This document shows, in pieces, positions 42,155 to 53,593 of a DNA stretch of 64,000 bases (its first letter is position 1; every line of letters starts with the position of its first letter). Source of the stretch: Lachnospiraceae bacterium (GTDB taxonomy: Bacteria > Bacillota > Clostridia > Lachnospirales > Lachnospiraceae); NCBI GenBank assembly GCA_902363665.1, contig CABJAW010000011.1, forward strand, positions 62,001 to 126,000, read 5' to 3'. Under the pieces are notes generated by a model that made no database searches, was not told the DNA's origin, and saw nothing but the letters and a program-made list of their open reading frames with translations. The translations under genes and the position numbers were made by a program.

Positions 42155-42493
42155 ATGAACATGAAATTAAAAAAACTTCTGAATGATATTCAGAAAACAG
42201 AGGATAAGATCGCTGAATTACAGGAACACCTGAAGCGGCAGAATACATTGAGACAGCAGATGGAAGATATAGAGATCGTTAAGTCGTTCCGTTCCATGAA
42301 GCTGGACAGCCGCAGCCTGCTTGTCCTGCTTGACGGGATTCAGAAAGGAACCGTTACGATTCAGATGGATGAGGACGGCGGTATCACGGTGGAGGATGCA
42401 AAAGCTCCGCAGAAAAAGGAAAACAACGAAGAAGTTCACAGACCACCTGTTGGTCAGATGACAGAAAGAGAGGTTTTAGACGATGAGGAATAA
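42155..42493 (+). CDS. DUF4315-like small coiled-coil protein
   Basis: A 112-residue protein starting at ATG 42155 (GAGGAGG at 42137-42143). It opens with MNMKLKKLLNDIQKTEDKIA and a coiled coil to about residue 35, then an acidic tail. This matches DUF4315, found between the P60 hydrolase and the CD1107-like protein in this element family. The role is unknown. It overlaps the next gene by 11 bases. Confidence 0.78.
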   Translation: MNMKLKKLLNDIQKTEDKIAELQEHLKRQNTLRQQMEDIEIVKSFRSMKLDSRSLLVLLDGIQKGTVTIQMDEDGGITVEDAKAPQKKENNEEVHRPPVGQMTEREVLDDEE

Positions 42494-43166
42494 AGTGGTA
42501 AAGAAACTGCTTATGATTGCCATGGCAGTCACCATGATCTCCGGGACATCCATTGCTACGGTTTATGCAAACGCAAACCCACCGGCGGAGGAGACAACGA
42601 CACAGGTAGTAGAAGAAACGGCAACAGAATCAACAGAAGATACGGAGAAGAAAGAGGATACCGGAAGGGTCACCGGGGAAGGGGATAATTCGGCTTTTTC
42701 TACTCCGGGAAATGCCCAGCTGGTGGATGATAAGGAAAATGATGATACGAAACAGTTCCTTACCATCCAGACCAAGAAGGGAAATACATTTTATATGGTC
42801 ATTGACCGTTCCAGCAATACAGAAAACGTGTACATGATGTCCCTGGTCGATGAGAATGACCTGGCAGAATTTCTGGATGAGACAGAAAAGAGCAAAGAAA
42901 CCGAAGAATCAACCGTAGTGATTCCGGAAACCACACCGGAAACTACCCCGGCAGTAGAGGAGGAAACCGAAGTGAAGAAAGAAGAAAAGACGGGAATGAA
43001 TGTAAAAGGACTTGGAGCAATCGTACTTGCAGTGATTCTTGGAGTGGCAGGGATTGCCGTTTATAAAAAGCATGGACGTGGCAAAGAGGAGGACTATGTA
43101 AGCGAACAGCTGGAGTTCTCTGACGGACCGTATGTAAATGAAGAAGAGGATGAGGAAGAAGAATAA
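42483..43166 (+). CDS. Secreted membrane-anchored DUF4366-like protein (CD1107-like)
   Basis: A 227-residue protein. A signal peptide (MRNKVVKKLLMIAMAVTMIS, cleavage near VYANA) is followed by a low-complexity Thr/Glu region and a small folded domain (FLTIQTKKGNTFYMVIDRSS, about residues 95-145). A second acidic spacer, a C-terminal membrane segment (GLGAIVLAVILGVAGIAVY, about 179-197) and an acidic cytoplasmic tail complete it. It is exported and anchored at its C-terminus. Its constant position in the transfer operon suggests a channel or surface component. Confidence 0.8.
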   Translation: MRNKVVKKLLMIAMAVTMISGTSIATVYANANPPAEETTTQVVEETATESTEDTEKKEDTGRVTGEGDNSAFSTPGNAQLVDDKENDDTKQFLTIQTKKGNTFYMVIDRSSNTENVYMMSLVDENDLAEFLDETEKSKETEESTVVIPETTPETTPAVEEETEVKKEEKTGMNVKGLGAIVLAVILGVAGIAVYKKHGRGKEEDYVSEQLEFSDGPYVNEEEDEEEE

Positions 43167-43203
43167 ACTTCCATCTCCAAAGAAGCAACCAAAATAAGGA
43201 CAG

Positions 43204-43235
43204 GGGCAGCCAGAGCAGTTTGGCTGCCCTTTTTT
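43204..43235 (+). terminator. Terminator ahead of topoisomerase III
   Basis: GGGCAGCCA (43204-43212) pairs with TGGCTGCCC (43221-43229), followed by a run of six T. It stands only 20 bp before the topoisomerase start, so transcription of the 43-60 kb operon may depend on read-through or on a promoter inside the upstream genes. Confidence 0.85.
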
Positions 43236-43255
43236 CAGAAAGGACAAAAAAGCGT

Positions 43256-45352
43256 ATGTCAAAATTTTTAGTGATCGCAGAGAAACCAAGTGTGGCACAG
43301 AGTTATGCCAAAAACCTGTCAGCTTATAAGAAAGAGGACGGATATTTAGAAGGGGAGAGCTGTATTGTCAGCTGGTGCCTTGGGCATCTGGCAGAGTATG
43401 CACAGCCGGAGGAATACGATTCCAAATATGAGAAGTGGCAGTTTGAAGATCTTCCGATTCTCCCGCAGGTCTGGAAGTTGAAAGTTTCCAGAGATAAGAA
43501 GAAACAGTTTGATGTGTTAAAAAGCCTGATGAACCGGACAGATGTGGACTATCTGGTAAATGGATGTGATGCAGGAAGGGAAGGGGAACTGATCTTCCAG
43601 AGAGTGTATGACCTTGCCGGATGCAGGAAACCGGTGAAGCGTTTATGGATCAGTTCCATGGAAGATACGGCAATCCGGACAGGGTTTCAGACAATGAAAG
43701 GAGCAGAGGAATACCGGAATCTCTGCATGGCTGCGGTATGCAGGGCACAGGCAGACTGGCTGATCGGCATGAATGGAACCAGGGCATATACGACTTGTTA
43801 TTTTAAACGTCTGGTTGTGGGCAGGGTGCAGACGCCGACGCTTGCCATGCTTGCGGAACGTCAGGATAAGATTGAGCATTTTCAGAAAGAAGCCTTTTAT
43901 AAAGTGGCACTGACAGACGGAAGGCTTACGGTAGTTTCTGAAAATATTGCAAATGAGGAAGCTGCCGATCTCCTTGCTTCCTTATGTATGGGTTCGGAAG
44001 CAGTGATTACACAGGTAAAGAGGGAACGAAAGAAAGCATTTCCTCCCAAACTTTATGATCTGACCAGCCTGCAAAGGGAAGCAAACCGTTACTTTGGCTA
44101 TACGGCAAAGAAAACACTGGATATGCTGCAGGAATTATATGAAGAAAAGCTGGTCACTTATCCAAGAACGGACAGCCAGTTCGTGACGGAGGATATGAGG
44201 GATACCGTAGAGGAACTGGTAGGGAAAATGCCAGTCTTACTTCCGTTCCTGGATTATGGACAGCTGGGGCATAACATCACCAGGGTAATTAACAATGCAA
44301 AAGTATCCGACCATCATGCGATTCTTCCAACCAAAGAAGCCGTAGAAAAAGGAATCTCTGATCTGCCAGCGGACAAAAAGAACCTGATGATGCTGGTCTG
44401 CCAGCAGCTGGTGCAGGCAACCGGGGAAGAGTATCAGTATGAGCAGACGGATATTACGGTCAAATGTCAGGAACATGATTTTACCGCCAGAGGAAAAGTG
44501 CCGGTGCAGATGGGATTTAAAGAGGCGGGGAATGCCTTTAAGAACCAGTATGTGAAAGCCAAGCCGGAAGAAGAAACGGAAAAAGAGACTTCCATTCCAT
44601 ATGGGTATGAAGAAAGAATGACGCTTTCTCCGGTAAAGGCAGAAAAGACAGTGCATTTTACTTCCCCGCCCAAACCATTCAATGAAGACACCCTCCTTGC
44701 CGCCATGGAAACCGCAGGGAATAAAGACTTCGATTCGGAGACAGAGAAGAAAGGACTGGGGACTCCGGCAACCAGGGCAGGTATCATTGAAAAACTGGTT
44801 TCTTCCGGCTATGCGGTAAGAAAAGGAAAGCAGATCGTGCCAAGCACAGAGGGCAGGGAACTGGTAAATGTTATGCCGGCTTATCTGAAATCTGCCGCAA
44901 TGACTGCCGAATGGGAGAATCAGCTTTTAATGATGGAAAAAGGGCAGATCACAGATACACAGTTTATGGGTGAGATCACTTCTTTAGTTGGTAAGATCCT
45001 TTCTGTATGCAGGGAGATACCGGAAGAAGAAAGGAGAAGATTCCAGAAGGCAAGGGAAGTGATCGGTAAGTGTCCGGTCTGCGGTTCGGATGTTTTTGAA
45101 GGGAAACAGAATTTTTACTGTTCCAACAGGCAGTGTGATTTTGCCCTCTGGAAAGAAAACCGTTTCTTAGGGAGCATGGAGAAAACTTTGGATAAAAAGA
45201 TGGCAGTGGAGCTTCTTGATAAAGCCTGCACCCATGTAAAAGGGCTGTATTCCAGAAAAAAAGATATAAAGTTTGACGCAGACCTTTTGCTGACACTGGA
45301 GGATGGAAAGCCAAGGTTCCATCTGGAATTTCCAAAGAAGAAAAAGAAATAA
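43256..45352 (+). CDS. topB: DNA topoisomerase III (type IA)
   Basis: A 698-residue type IA topoisomerase. The Toprim domain has FLVIAEKPSVAQSYA at the N-terminus and NGCDAGREGELIFQ (acidic triad). The catalytic tyrosine is Tyr302 in LVTYPRTDSQF; GTPATRAGIIEKL is also present. The C-terminus carries a four-cysteine zinc finger (CPVCG ... CSNRQC). ATG 43256 follows GAAAGGAC. Such plasmid-type enzymes relax and decatenate DNA during transfer or replication of the element. Confidence 0.95.
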   Translation: MSKFLVIAEKPSVAQSYAKNLSAYKKEDGYLEGESCIVSWCLGHLAEYAQPEEYDSKYEKWQFEDLPILPQVWKLKVSRDKKKQFDVLKSLMNRTDVDYLVNGCDAGREGELIFQRVYDLAGCRKPVKRLWISSMEDTAIRTGFQTMKGAEEYRNLCMAAVCRAQADWLIGMNGTRAYTTCYFKRLVVGRVQTPTLAMLAERQDKIEHFQKEAFYKVALTDGRLTVVSENIANEEAADLLASLCMGSEAVITQVKRERKKAFPPKLYDLTSLQREANRYFGYTAKKTLDMLQELYEEKLVTYPRTDSQFVTEDMRDTVEELVGKMPVLLPFLDYGQLGHNITRVINNAKVSDHHAILPTKEAVEKGISDLPADKKNLMMLVCQQLVQATGEEYQYEQTDITVKCQEHDFTARGKVPVQMGFKEAGNAFKNQYVKAKPEEETEKETSIPYGYEERMTLSPVKAEKTVHFTSPPKPFNEDTLLAAMETAGNKDFDSETEKKGLGTPATRAGIIEKLVSSGYAVRKGKQIVPSTEGRELVNVMPAYLKSAAMTAEWENQLLMMEKGQITDTQFMGEITSLVGKILSVCREIPEEERRRFQKAREVIGKCPVCGSDVFEGKQNFYCSNRQCDFALWKENRFLGSMEKTLDKKMAVELLDKACTHVKGLYSRKKDIKFDADLLLTLEDGKPRFHLEFPKKKKK

Positions 45353-45370
45353 GGCAAGGAGGTAGGCAGT

Positions 45371-48300
45371 ATGTCGAAATTACAGGACATCCGGGAATTG
45401 GCACAGGAACATGCGACATCGGTGAGCAGTTCACCAAGGGACTGGATGGGTTACATGGATACCGCAGCGAGACTGTACCGGTATCCTTTTACAGACCAGT
45501 TACTGATCCACGCACAGCATCCACAGGCAACCGCCTGTGCGTCCCTGGAACTGTGGAATGAGAAGATGTTCCGCTGGGTAAACCGGGGAGCAAGAGGAAT
45601 CGCCCTGCTTGACGAGAATGGTCACAATGCCAGACTCCGGTATGTGTTTGATATTTCAGATACGCACATGGTGGCAGGCGGAAGAAGCCCTTACCTGTGG
45701 CAGATGCAGGAACATCAGCAGGAAGAGATCCTTACCCATCTGGTAGAAGCGTATGGTCTGGAAGAAAAAGATACCGGGAGTTTATCGGATGCGTTGATGG
45801 CGGTTGCAAGGGAAATGGTCGCAGACAGTCTGGAAGAATATCTGGACGGCTTGGAGTATGCAGCGGAAGGAACGTATCTGGAAGATCTGGATGAAGTTAC
45901 GATCCGCAGTGATTTCCGCCAGCTTGCAACGGACAGCGTATATTACATGCTTTGCAGACGGTGTGGTCTGGAACCGATGGAGCTTCTGGAAGAAGAGGAT
46001 TTTATGCACATCACCGATTATAACCGGCTGTCTGTACTGACCTTTCTTGGAAATGCAGCAAGCCAGATCAGTGAGAGTGTTCTGATCGACATTGGAAGGA
46101 CGGTACATAAAATTTCTCTGGAAGAAGCCAGAAAAGAGGTTGAAATTTCCAATGAAAGGAATTATAATAACTTTAACACGTTAATGCGTGAAAATAAAAA
46201 TCAGGACGTAGAAAACAACAAAGAAGAAAATATCGAGAATGAAGGAGGAACCGACTATGGAACTGACATATCATCGCAAGGGGGATTACCTGTTTCCGAA
46301 CCTGACCGTAGAGGAGGAAGAAGTGACGATAGGGAAATACGGGATGCTTCGGAGGAGATTCCTGAAGGAACACAAGAACAGCCTGTATCAGAGCCTGTTC
46401 CTGACAGGAAAGCTGAACAGCCATCTGGCAGAAATCGAGAAGGCAGCACAGGAGAGGATGGACAGCCAGATGGAGAAATTGCTGAAGAACCATCCGGCAC
46501 CGGACAAGGAAGCAGACCCGATGGCCTGGACAGCACATATGAACGCACTGATGGCAACAGCGGAAGAGAGCATCTTGACGGAATTGGTATACAGCTAGTT
46601 GAAGATACAAGAGAAGATGGACTGAGTAAAGCAGAGGAAGAAATTGCCTCTGCTTTATCTTTGCCCGAATATCCAACTGCAAATGAACAAAGACGGCAGA
46701 TCGAGGAAAGGGCAGCAGCCCTTTATGCCGGAGAAATCCCGATTCCAGAAAGCGTTATCGATGATATTTTACGGACAGGAGGAAACCGGGCGGGCAGTCA
46801 ACTTCGTATCATCTATAATTTTATGAGCGAACAGGCCCCGGAGGAATATACGGAGTTTGTGAAGCGTGAATACCGCAAAGGTGGAAAAGGCTTTCAGATT
46901 GATGGAAGTGAATATTCGGTCTGGTTTGATGAAACCGGGATGCAGATCGTAGTGGGGCATACGGTCACAGACCAGATTTTAGATAAGGCATTTTTATCAT
47001 GGGAAGATGTCAGCGGACGTATCCATCAGCTTTTAGACCAGGGTGAATATGCACCGCAGTCTGTATTGGATGCAGCAAGAAACAATGCAGTAAAAGAACA
47101 TGCACAGGCTCTTGCCTATATGAAAGGGGATATGGCAGAAGGGGTAGCCGAGATTGTTTTTGATGAGGAGGATTTACCACATCTTCACAGTATCTATCCG
47201 GAGATCACGGATTATCTGGAAGAAAAGCTGGAAGATCCACAGTGGCTTTCGGAACTGAATGAAAGACTGGATGCACTGGCAGAAGCCTATGAAGAAAATC
47301 ATTCTATTATGCGTTTCCATCATTATAATCCTATAAATATCTCAAAGCAGTTTCAGAAGTTTGCGGATGAGGTGATTCCTTATCAGGCTAGGGATGGCTT
47401 TGCCTGGAAAGAACATCCGATGTTCATTACACAGGATGAGATTGATGCTTATCTTGCAGGAGGTGGAGCGTATTCGCAGGGCAGGCTTAGGACGTATTCC
47501 TTTTATCTGCTGCATGAAGATGAAAGATCGAGGACAGGTTTTATCAAGGAACAGTATGGGATCGGTGGAAGCAGTCATGCACTGTCTGGTGCCGATGATT
47601 CACACGCAAACTATGATGGAAAAGGATTATTTCTTGCAAGAGGTGCTTATGGGAATCCATATACGTCAATTTTATTATCCTGGAATAAAGTTGCAAATAG
47701 AGTAGCTTATCTGATAAAGAATGACCAGTTCTTGCAGGCAGAAGATTATGCTCGTATGCCGGAATATGAACGGGAGCAGATGGCAAATAAGGTACTCCGT
47801 TTTTATGACCGTCTTCCGGAAGAGATGGACAGACCATTTACGGAGGACTTCTTCTGGGAAAAACCAAGAAAAGAAATGATGGCAGTTTTAGAGAATCCAG
47901 AGCAGACAGAAGAACTGTTACAGAATATGGATGCAGCATTGGCAGCTCTTCCATTGGATTTTGAAGCGTATGGGACAAACTATCAGCAAAAAACAGAACT
48001 TCTTTCGGAACTTCATCAGTATGCAGAAGGAACCTATACGATATTCCCGACACCAGAAGCAGAACCATTCTTTACAGAACCGTCAGGGCACCAGATGACC
48101 ATGTTTGATTTCTTGGATACGAAGGCAGTGGCAGAACCGACCGTAGTCGATATGTCAGATGTGGAGGAAATAGAAGAGGAAGAGGTTACTGCCGAAGAAT
48201 CTATTCTGGAAAGTCAGGAACAGGAAACAACGAAAGATTCTGAGGGACAGGAACCAACTGAACCAGAAGAAGAGACAACAGCTAAAACCGCAGAAGAACT

Positions 48301-51300
48301 GGCAGAGTCCTGGGATGAGGGTGTTTTTGAGTATCAGGGGTATCACTTTGAAGCAGTAGGGGTATTGCCGGAAGGACTAGAGGGAAAAGATCTGGTTGCA
48401 CAGACCCGTTCCAATACAGAACTTCATCTGTCGACCTATCATACAGAAGATTTCCCTAAATATTCGTATGATGAGTTTTATGCAGTCAGCAATGCACCAA
48501 CTGCCGATGTGTTCCGGTGCCTGGAAACCGGACGCAATTATATTCCCGGAGAAAATGAACTGTTTGGATATGAAGGAGAATTCCAGCCATATTTGAAACC
48601 GGAAGCAGAAAAGATTGTAACAGAACCGCATAACTTTCGGATTCAGGATAATGACCTTGGAGCAGGCGGTCCGAAAGCAAAGTATAAAGCAAATATGGAA
48701 GCCATCCATTTGTTACAGACTTTGGAGAAAGAAGAACGTCTGGCAACACCCGAAGAACAGGAAATCTTATCCCGTTATGTTGGCTGGGGTGGTATCCCAC
48801 AGGCATTTGAGGAGAGTAACAGCAGCTGGGCGAATGAGTATCTGGAATTAAAGAATACTTTATCGCCGGAAGAATACAGTGCAGCAAGGGCATCGACCTT
48901 AAATGCTTTTTATACGTCCCCGACCGTGATCCGAAGTATGTATGAAGTACTGGAAAATATGGGACTGAAACAGGGAAATATTCTGGAGCCGTCCTGTGGT
49001 GTCGGTAACTTTATGGGACTGATCCCGGAGAGTATGGGCAAAGCCAATATGTACGGTGTGGAACTCGACCCGGTTTCGGGAAGAATCGCAAAACAGCTTT
49101 ACCAGAAAAACAAGATTGCAGTACAGGGATTTGAGGAAACCAGTTATCCGGACAGCTTTTTTGACTGTGTGATAGGCAATGTTCCATTTGGGGCGTATCA
49201 GGTCAGTGACCGCAGATATGACCGGCATCATTTTATGATCCATGATTATTTTATTGCAAAATCCCTTGATCTGGTCCGTCCGGGCGGTGTAGTTGCAGTG
49301 GTAACTTCCAGTGGAACGATGGATAAGCAGAACCCGGCAGTGAGACAGTATATCGCAAACCGGGCAGAACTGCTTGGAGCCATCCGATTACCGAATAATG
49401 CGTTCCAGAGAAATGCCAATACCAGCGTTGTTTCTGATATTCTGTTTTTCCAGAAAAGGGACAGGGCATCCATTGAGGAACTGGAATGGTTAAATTTAAA
49501 GGAAACACCAGAAGGCTATTCAGTCAATGCTTATTTTGCAGAGCATCCGGAAATGGTGCTTGGTGAGTTTACTACAGAAAGTACCCAGTATGGAAAGCAG
49601 GAAGTGACCGTAAAACCAAAAGAAGGAATTACCTTAGAAGAACAATTAAAAGAAGCTGTCCAGAATATCCATGGCACGATCACGGAACTGGAACTTTCGG
49701 ATACAGAGCTGGAGGAGGATGTTGTCTTTATACCGGCAGACCCGGAGGTAAAGAATTTCAGTTTTACCGTAGTGAATGAGGAAGTCTATTACCGGGAAAA
49801 TTCTGTGATGAACTGCATGGAGCTTCCGGCAATGACAGCGGAACGTGTCAAAGGGATGGTGAAGATCCGTGATGTTACGAATGAACTGATCCGGTGTCAG
49901 ATGGAAGAGGGAAGCGATGAGCAGATCACAAAGCTGCAGGAAAAACTCAATGAAGAATATGATATCTTTACAGCAAAATATGGTCTTATCAGCAGCAATG
50001 CCAATAAGAGGGCATTTAGTCAGGACAGCAGCTATTGTCTTTTGACTTCTCTGGAATTTCTGGATGATAAGGGAGAACTGAAACGGAAAGCGGATATTTT
50101 TACCAAAAGGACGATCCGCAGGGCAGAAACGGTAACTTCCGTGGATACTGCCAGTGAAGCACTTGCGGTTTGCATTGGTGAGAGGGCAGGCGTTGACCTT
50201 TCCTATATGGCACAGCTTTCAGGGAAAACAGAAGAGGAGCTTACAGAAGAACTGGCAGGGGTGATCTTTAAGAATCCGATCGGTGAAAAATGGGAGCCGT
50301 CGGATGAATATCTTTCTGGAAATGTGAGGGAGAAACTGCAGATCGCAAAACAGTTTGCAGAAGATCACCCGGAATATCAGGTGAATGTGCAGTATTTGGA
50401 GCAGGTACAGCCAAAAGATCTGGATGCATCAGAGATTGAAGCAAGACTTGGGGCAACCTGGATCTCCGAGGATTACATTACACGGTTCATGGCAGAAACA
50501 TTCCATACACCAAGATATTATGTAGGGAGCAAGGTCAAAGTCCAGTATGCCGAAGTGACCGGACAGTGGAATGTTATGGGAAAAAATGTGGACAGCTACG
50601 GAAATGCCCTTGTTACTTCCACATATGGAACACAGAGAGCCAATGCCTACCGCCTTTTGGAAGATGCCTTAAACCTTAGAGATACCAAGATTTATGACAC
50701 GGTACAGGATGCCGATGGGGAACACCGGGAATTAAATCGGAAGGAAACGATGCTGGCACAGCAGAAGCAGGAGCTGATCAAAGAGGAATTTAAGGAGTGG
50801 ATATTTAAAGACCTGCACCGACGGGAAGATCTCTGTAAAATTTATAATGAACGATTTAACAGCATCCGTCCACGGGAATATGATGGAAGCCATATTCAGT
50901 TTGTCGGCATGAACCCGGAGATCACCTTGATGCCGCATCAGAAAAACGCAGTGGCTCATGTGCTGTATGGAAATAATACGTTACTGGCTCATTGCGTAGG
51001 AGCAGGAAAGACGTTCCAGATGATCGCAGCCGGTATGGAATCAAAACGGCTGGGACTCTCACAAAAGAATCTTTATGTTGTGCCAAACCATCTGACCGAG
51101 CAGTGGGGCAGTGATTTCCTACGTCTCTATCCGGGAGCAAATATCCTGGTGGCAACGAAGAAAGACTTTGAGCCGGCAAACCGAAAACGGTTCTGTTCCC
51201 GTATTGCGACAGGGGATTATGATGCCGTGATCATCGGCCATACGCAGTTTGAGAAAATCCCTCTTTCAAGAGAACGGCAGATTGCCATGCTGGAAGATCA

Positions 51301-53539
51301 GATCGCAGATCTTACGTTTTCCATTGAAGAAGCGGCACATCAGGCAGGGCAGAATTATACCATCAAGCAGTTGGAAAAAACAAAGAAGAGTCTGCAGGCG
51401 AGGATGAAGAAACTCAATGACCAGACCAGAAAGGATGATGTGGTAACTTTTGAGCAGTTGGGTGTAGACCGGCTGTTTGTGGATGAGAGCCATAGTTTTA
51501 AGAACCTTTTTTTGTATACAAAAATGCGGAATGTGGCGGGTATCTCACAGACGGATGCACAGAAAAGTTCGGATATGTTTATGAAATGCCGGTATATGGA
51601 TGAACTGACAGGCGGCAGAGGAATCACCTTTGCTACAGGTACTCCTGTATCAAATAGTATGACCGAGCTTTACACTATCATGCGTTATCTCCAGTATGAC
51701 ACACTCATGCGTATGGGTATGGGACACTTTGATTCCTGGGCGGCAACGTTTGGGGAGACAGTAACCGCAATCGAATTATCACCGGAAGGAACGGGCTATC
51801 GTGCGAAAACACGGTTTGCCCGTTTTTTTAATCTTCCAGAGCTGATCTCCATTTTTAAGGAAGCTGCGGATATTCAGACATCGGATATGCTGAATCTTCC
51901 TGTACCGGAAGCAGAGTTTATCAATGAAGTCTTAAAACCAAGTGAAGAACAGCAGGAAATGGTCAGTGCCTTTTCGGAACGTGCGGAAGAAGTAAGAGCC
52001 GGTCTTGTGAATCCAACGGTGGACAACATGCTCAAGATTACCAATGACGGAAGAAAATGTGCATTGGATCAGAGGCTATTAAATGAACTCCTTCCGGATG
52101 CAGAAAAAAGCAAGGTCAATACCTGTGTGGAAAATGCTTTTCAGGTATGGGACGAGGGAAAAGCAGATCGGACAACACAGCTGATCTTCTGTGACTTGTC
52201 TACTCCAAAAGGGGATGGGACTTTCAATGTATATGATGATGTCCGAAACAAACTGGTTGCCAGGGGAATCCCGAAAGAAGAGATTGCGTTTATCCATGAA
52301 TACAACACGGAGACAAAGAAAGCAGATTTGTTTGCAAAGGTACGGGCCGGGCAGGTGAGAATCCTTATGGGTTCCACTCCAAAACTCGGTGCTGGTACAA
52401 ACGTACAGGACAGGCTCATTGCCCTCCATCACCTTGACTGTCCGTGGAAGCCGTCTGATCTGGAACAGCAGGAAGGACGTATTTTAAGACAGGGAAACCA
52501 GAATGACAAAGTAAAGATATTCCGGTATGTGACGGAGAACACTTTTGATGCGTATATGTGGCAGATTTTGGAGAATAAGCAGAAGTTCATCAGTCAGATC
52601 ATGACCAGTAAATCCCCGGTCAGGGCCTGTGAAGATGTGGATGATACGGCACTGTCCTATGCAGAGATCAAGGCACTTGCTACAGGCAATCCGTACATTA
52701 AGGAAAAAATGGATCTGGATGTGCAGGTGAGTAAACTGAAACTCTTAAAGGCAAACCATACCAGTCAGATTTACCGTCTGGAATCCGATATTGCAAAGAA
52801 TTTCCCGGTACAGATCAGTGCATTGAAAGAGCGGATTGCCGGGATGCAGATAGATTCCCAGGTAGTAAAAAGCGTGGATTTACAGGATAATGACACGTTT
52901 GCCATGACAGTAGGAAATGTCCTTTATGAAGATAAGAAAGAAGCAGGCGAGGCATTGATCGCTGCCTGTGCAGGACTAAAAACCGTTAGCACCGGTGGAA
53001 AGGTCGGGGAATATCATGGGTTTACGTTATCTGCTTCCTACAATATGTTCTCCAATGCATTTGAACTGACGGTCAAAGGGAAATGTTCTTATAAGCTGGA
53101 GATCGGAAAAGACCCGGTAGGAAATATGCAGCGTATCCATAACACCCTTTTTTCCATTGACAGGAAGCTGACGGAAAGTGAGCAGAAATTGGAAACCGTA
53201 CAACAGCAGCTTGCGACTGCACAGGAAGAGGTAAAGAAACCATTCCCGAAAGAAGCAGAGCTGAATGAAAAGATGGAACGGTTATCCGAGTTAAATGCGT
53301 TGCTGAACATGGATGAAAAGGGCAATGAGACGATTATGGCAGATGAGGATATTGGCAGAGAAGGAAGTAGCACAGATAGCAGGGATGCTGTAGAAGAAAA
53401 AGAACTTCCGGAAACAGCAGACAGAATCCATAAGCCGTCTATTCTGGAACGCTTAAAGCAGGAGAAGGCACAGCAGAATACAGCGGAACAGCCACCTGTA
53501 CAGAAAACTGCAAAGAAAAAACACGAACAGGAGTTATAA
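45371..53539 (+). CDS. Giant DNA methylase-helicase fusion (SNF2-type)
   Basis: A 2722-residue protein. Residues 1-280 are an N-terminal domain ([20 protein letters not shown] resembles ArdC-like starts). Residues about 285-420 are a disordered linker that also encodes TnpV in another frame. A Rossmann methylase follows, with EPSCGVGNF (from Glu1206) and the IGNVPFGAY motif (Asn1270), suggesting N6-adenine methylation. The helicase part has GAGKT (1877-1881), the DESH box (about 2037) and [13 protein letters not shown] (about 2368). ATG 45371 follows GGAGG. Likely roles are protecting or remodelling element DNA in new hosts. Such proteins are typical of this element family. Confidence 0.88.
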   Translation: MSKLQDIRELAQEHATSVSSSPRDWMGYMDTAARLYRYPFTDQLLIHAQHPQATACASLELWNEKMFRWVNRGARGIALLDENGHNARLRYVFDISDTHMVAGGRSPYLWQMQEHQQEEILTHLVEAYGLEEKDTGSLSDALMAVAREMVADSLEEYLDGLEYAAEGTYLEDLDEVTIRSDFRQLATDSVYYMLCRRCGLEPMELLEEEDFMHITDYNRLSVLTFLGNAASQISESVLIDIGRTVHKISLEEARKEVEISNERNYNNFNTLMRENKNQDVENNKEENIENEGGTDYGTDISSQGGLPVSEPDRRGGRSDDREIRDASEEIPEGTQEQPVSEPVPDRKAEQPSGRNREGSTGEDGQPDGEIAEEPSGTGQGSRPDGLDSTYERTDGNSGREHLDGIGIQLVEDTREDGLSKAEEEIASALSLPEYPTANEQRRQIEERAAALYAGEIPIPESVIDDILRTGGNRAGSQLRIIYNFMSEQAPEEYTEFVKREYRKGGKGFQIDGSEYSVWFDETGMQIVVGHTVTDQILDKAFLSWEDVSGRIHQLLDQGEYAPQSVLDAARNNAVKEHAQALAYMKGDMAEGVAEIVFDEEDLPHLHSIYPEITDYLEEKLEDPQWLSELNERLDALAEAYEENHSIMRFHHYNPINISKQFQKFADEVIPYQARDGFAWKEHPMFITQDEIDAYLAGGGAYSQGRLRTYSFYLLHEDERSRTGFIKEQYGIGGSSHALSGADDSHANYDGKGLFLARGAYGNPYTSILLSWNKVANRVAYLIKNDQFLQAEDYARMPEYEREQMANKVLRFYDRLPEEMDRPFTEDFFWEKPRKEMMAVLENPEQTEELLQNMDAALAALPLDFEAYGTNYQQKTELLSELHQYAEGTYTIFPTPEAEPFFTEPSGHQMTMFDFLDTKAVAEPTVVDMSDVEEIEEEEVTAEESILESQEQETTKDSEGQEPTEPEEETTAKTAEELAESWDEGVFEYQGYHFEAVGVLPEGLEGKDLVAQTRSNTELHLSTYHTEDFPKYSYDEFYAVSNAPTADVFRCLETGRNYIPGENELFGYEGEFQPYLKPEAEKIVTEPHNFRIQDNDLGAGGPKAKYKANMEAIHLLQTLEKEERLATPEEQEILSRYVGWGGIPQAFEESNSSWANEYLELKNTLSPEEYSAARASTLNAFYTSPTVIRSMYEVLENMGLKQGNILEPSCGVGNFMGLIPESMGKANMYGVELDPVSGRIAKQLYQKNKIAVQGFEETSYPDSFFDCVIGNVPFGAYQVSDRRYDRHHFMIHDYFIAKSLDLVRPGGVVAVVTSSGTMDKQNPAVRQYIANRAELLGAIRLPNNAFQRNANTSVVSDILFFQKRDRASIEELEWLNLKETPEGYSVNAYFAEHPEMVLGEFTTESTQYGKQEVTVKPKEGITLEEQLKEAVQNIHGTITELELSDTELEEDVVFIPADPEVKNFSFTVVNEEVYYRENSVMNCMELPAMTAERVKGMVKIRDVTNELIRCQMEEGSDEQITKLQEKLNEEYDIFTAKYGLISSNANKRAFSQDSSYCLLTSLEFLDDKGELKRKADIFTKRTIRRAETVTSVDTASEALAVCIGERAGVDLSYMAQLSGKTEEELTEELAGVIFKNPIGEKWEPSDEYLSGNVREKLQIAKQFAEDHPEYQVNVQYLEQVQPKDLDASEIEARLGATWISEDYITRFMAETFHTPRYYVGSKVKVQYAEVTGQWNVMGKNVDSYGNALVTSTYGTQRANAYRLLEDALNLRDTKIYDTVQDADGEHRELNRKETMLAQQKQELIKEEFKEWIFKDLHRREDLCKIYNERFNSIRPREYDGSHIQFVGMNPEITLMPHQKNAVAHVLYGNNTLLAHCVGAGKTFQMIAAGMESKRLGLSQKNLYVVPNHLTEQWGSDFLRLYPGANILVATKKDFEPANRKRFCSRIATGDYDAVIIGHTQFEKIPLSRERQIAMLEDQIADLTFSIEEAAHQAGQNYTIKQLEKTKKSLQARMKKLNDQTRKDDVVTFEQLGVDRLFVDESHSFKNLFLYTKMRNVAGISQTDAQKSSDMFMKCRYMDELTGGRGITFATGTPVSNSMTELYTIMRYLQYDTLMRMGMGHFDSWAATFGETVTAIELSPEGTGYRAKTRFARFFNLPELISIFKEAADIQTSDMLNLPVPEAEFINEVLKPSEEQQEMVSAFSERAEEVRAGLVNPTVDNMLKITNDGRKCALDQRLLNELLPDAEKSKVNTCVENAFQVWDEGKADRTTQLIFCDLSTPKGDGTFNVYDDVRNKLVARGIPKEEIAFIHEYNTETKKADLFAKVRAGQVRILMGSTPKLGAGTNVQDRLIALHHLDCPWKPSDLEQQEGRILRQGNQNDKVKIFRYVTENTFDAYMWQILENKQKFISQIMTSKSPVRACEDVDDTALSYAEIKALATGNPYIKEKMDLDVQVSKLKLLKANHTSQIYRLESDIAKNFPVQISALKERIAGMQIDSQVVKSVDLQDNDTFAMTVGNVLYEDKKEAGEALIAACAGLKTVSTGGKVGEYHGFTLSASYNMFSNAFELTVKGKCSYKLEIGKDPVGNMQRIHNTLFSIDRKLTESEQKLETVQQQLATAQEEVKKPFPKEAELNEKMERLSELNALLNMDEKGNETIMADEDIGREGSSTDSRDAVEEKELPETADRIHKPSILERLKQEKAQQNTAEQPPVQKTAKKKHEQEL
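46257..46598 (+). CDS. tnpV: TnpV-like gene overprinted inside the helicase-methylase gene
   Basis: A 113-residue protein read in the +1 frame relative to the host gene. ATG 46257 stands eight bases after a perfect AAGGAGG (46242-46248). It begins [16 protein letters not shown] and ends [19 protein letters not shown], matching element A's TnpV in length, start (MKLTYTKQGDYLIP) and end (MNACKAQAEEVVKAELIYD). In the host frame the same DNA codes for a low-complexity Gly/Glu/Asp/Ser linker. Two homologous proteins in one window and a dedicated ribosome binding site make chance very unlikely. Its role is unknown, and no recombinase lies next to it. Confidence 0.82.
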   Translation: MELTYHRKGDYLFPNLTVEEEEVTIGKYGMLRRRFLKEHKNSLYQSLFLTGKLNSHLAEIEKAAQERMDSQMEKLLKNHPAPDKEADPMAWTAHMNALMATAEESILTELVYS

Positions 53540-53593
53540 AAGATTTCCCGTCAGAGTTTTCTCTGGCGGGGACATAAAATGGAGGGTTTGTTT

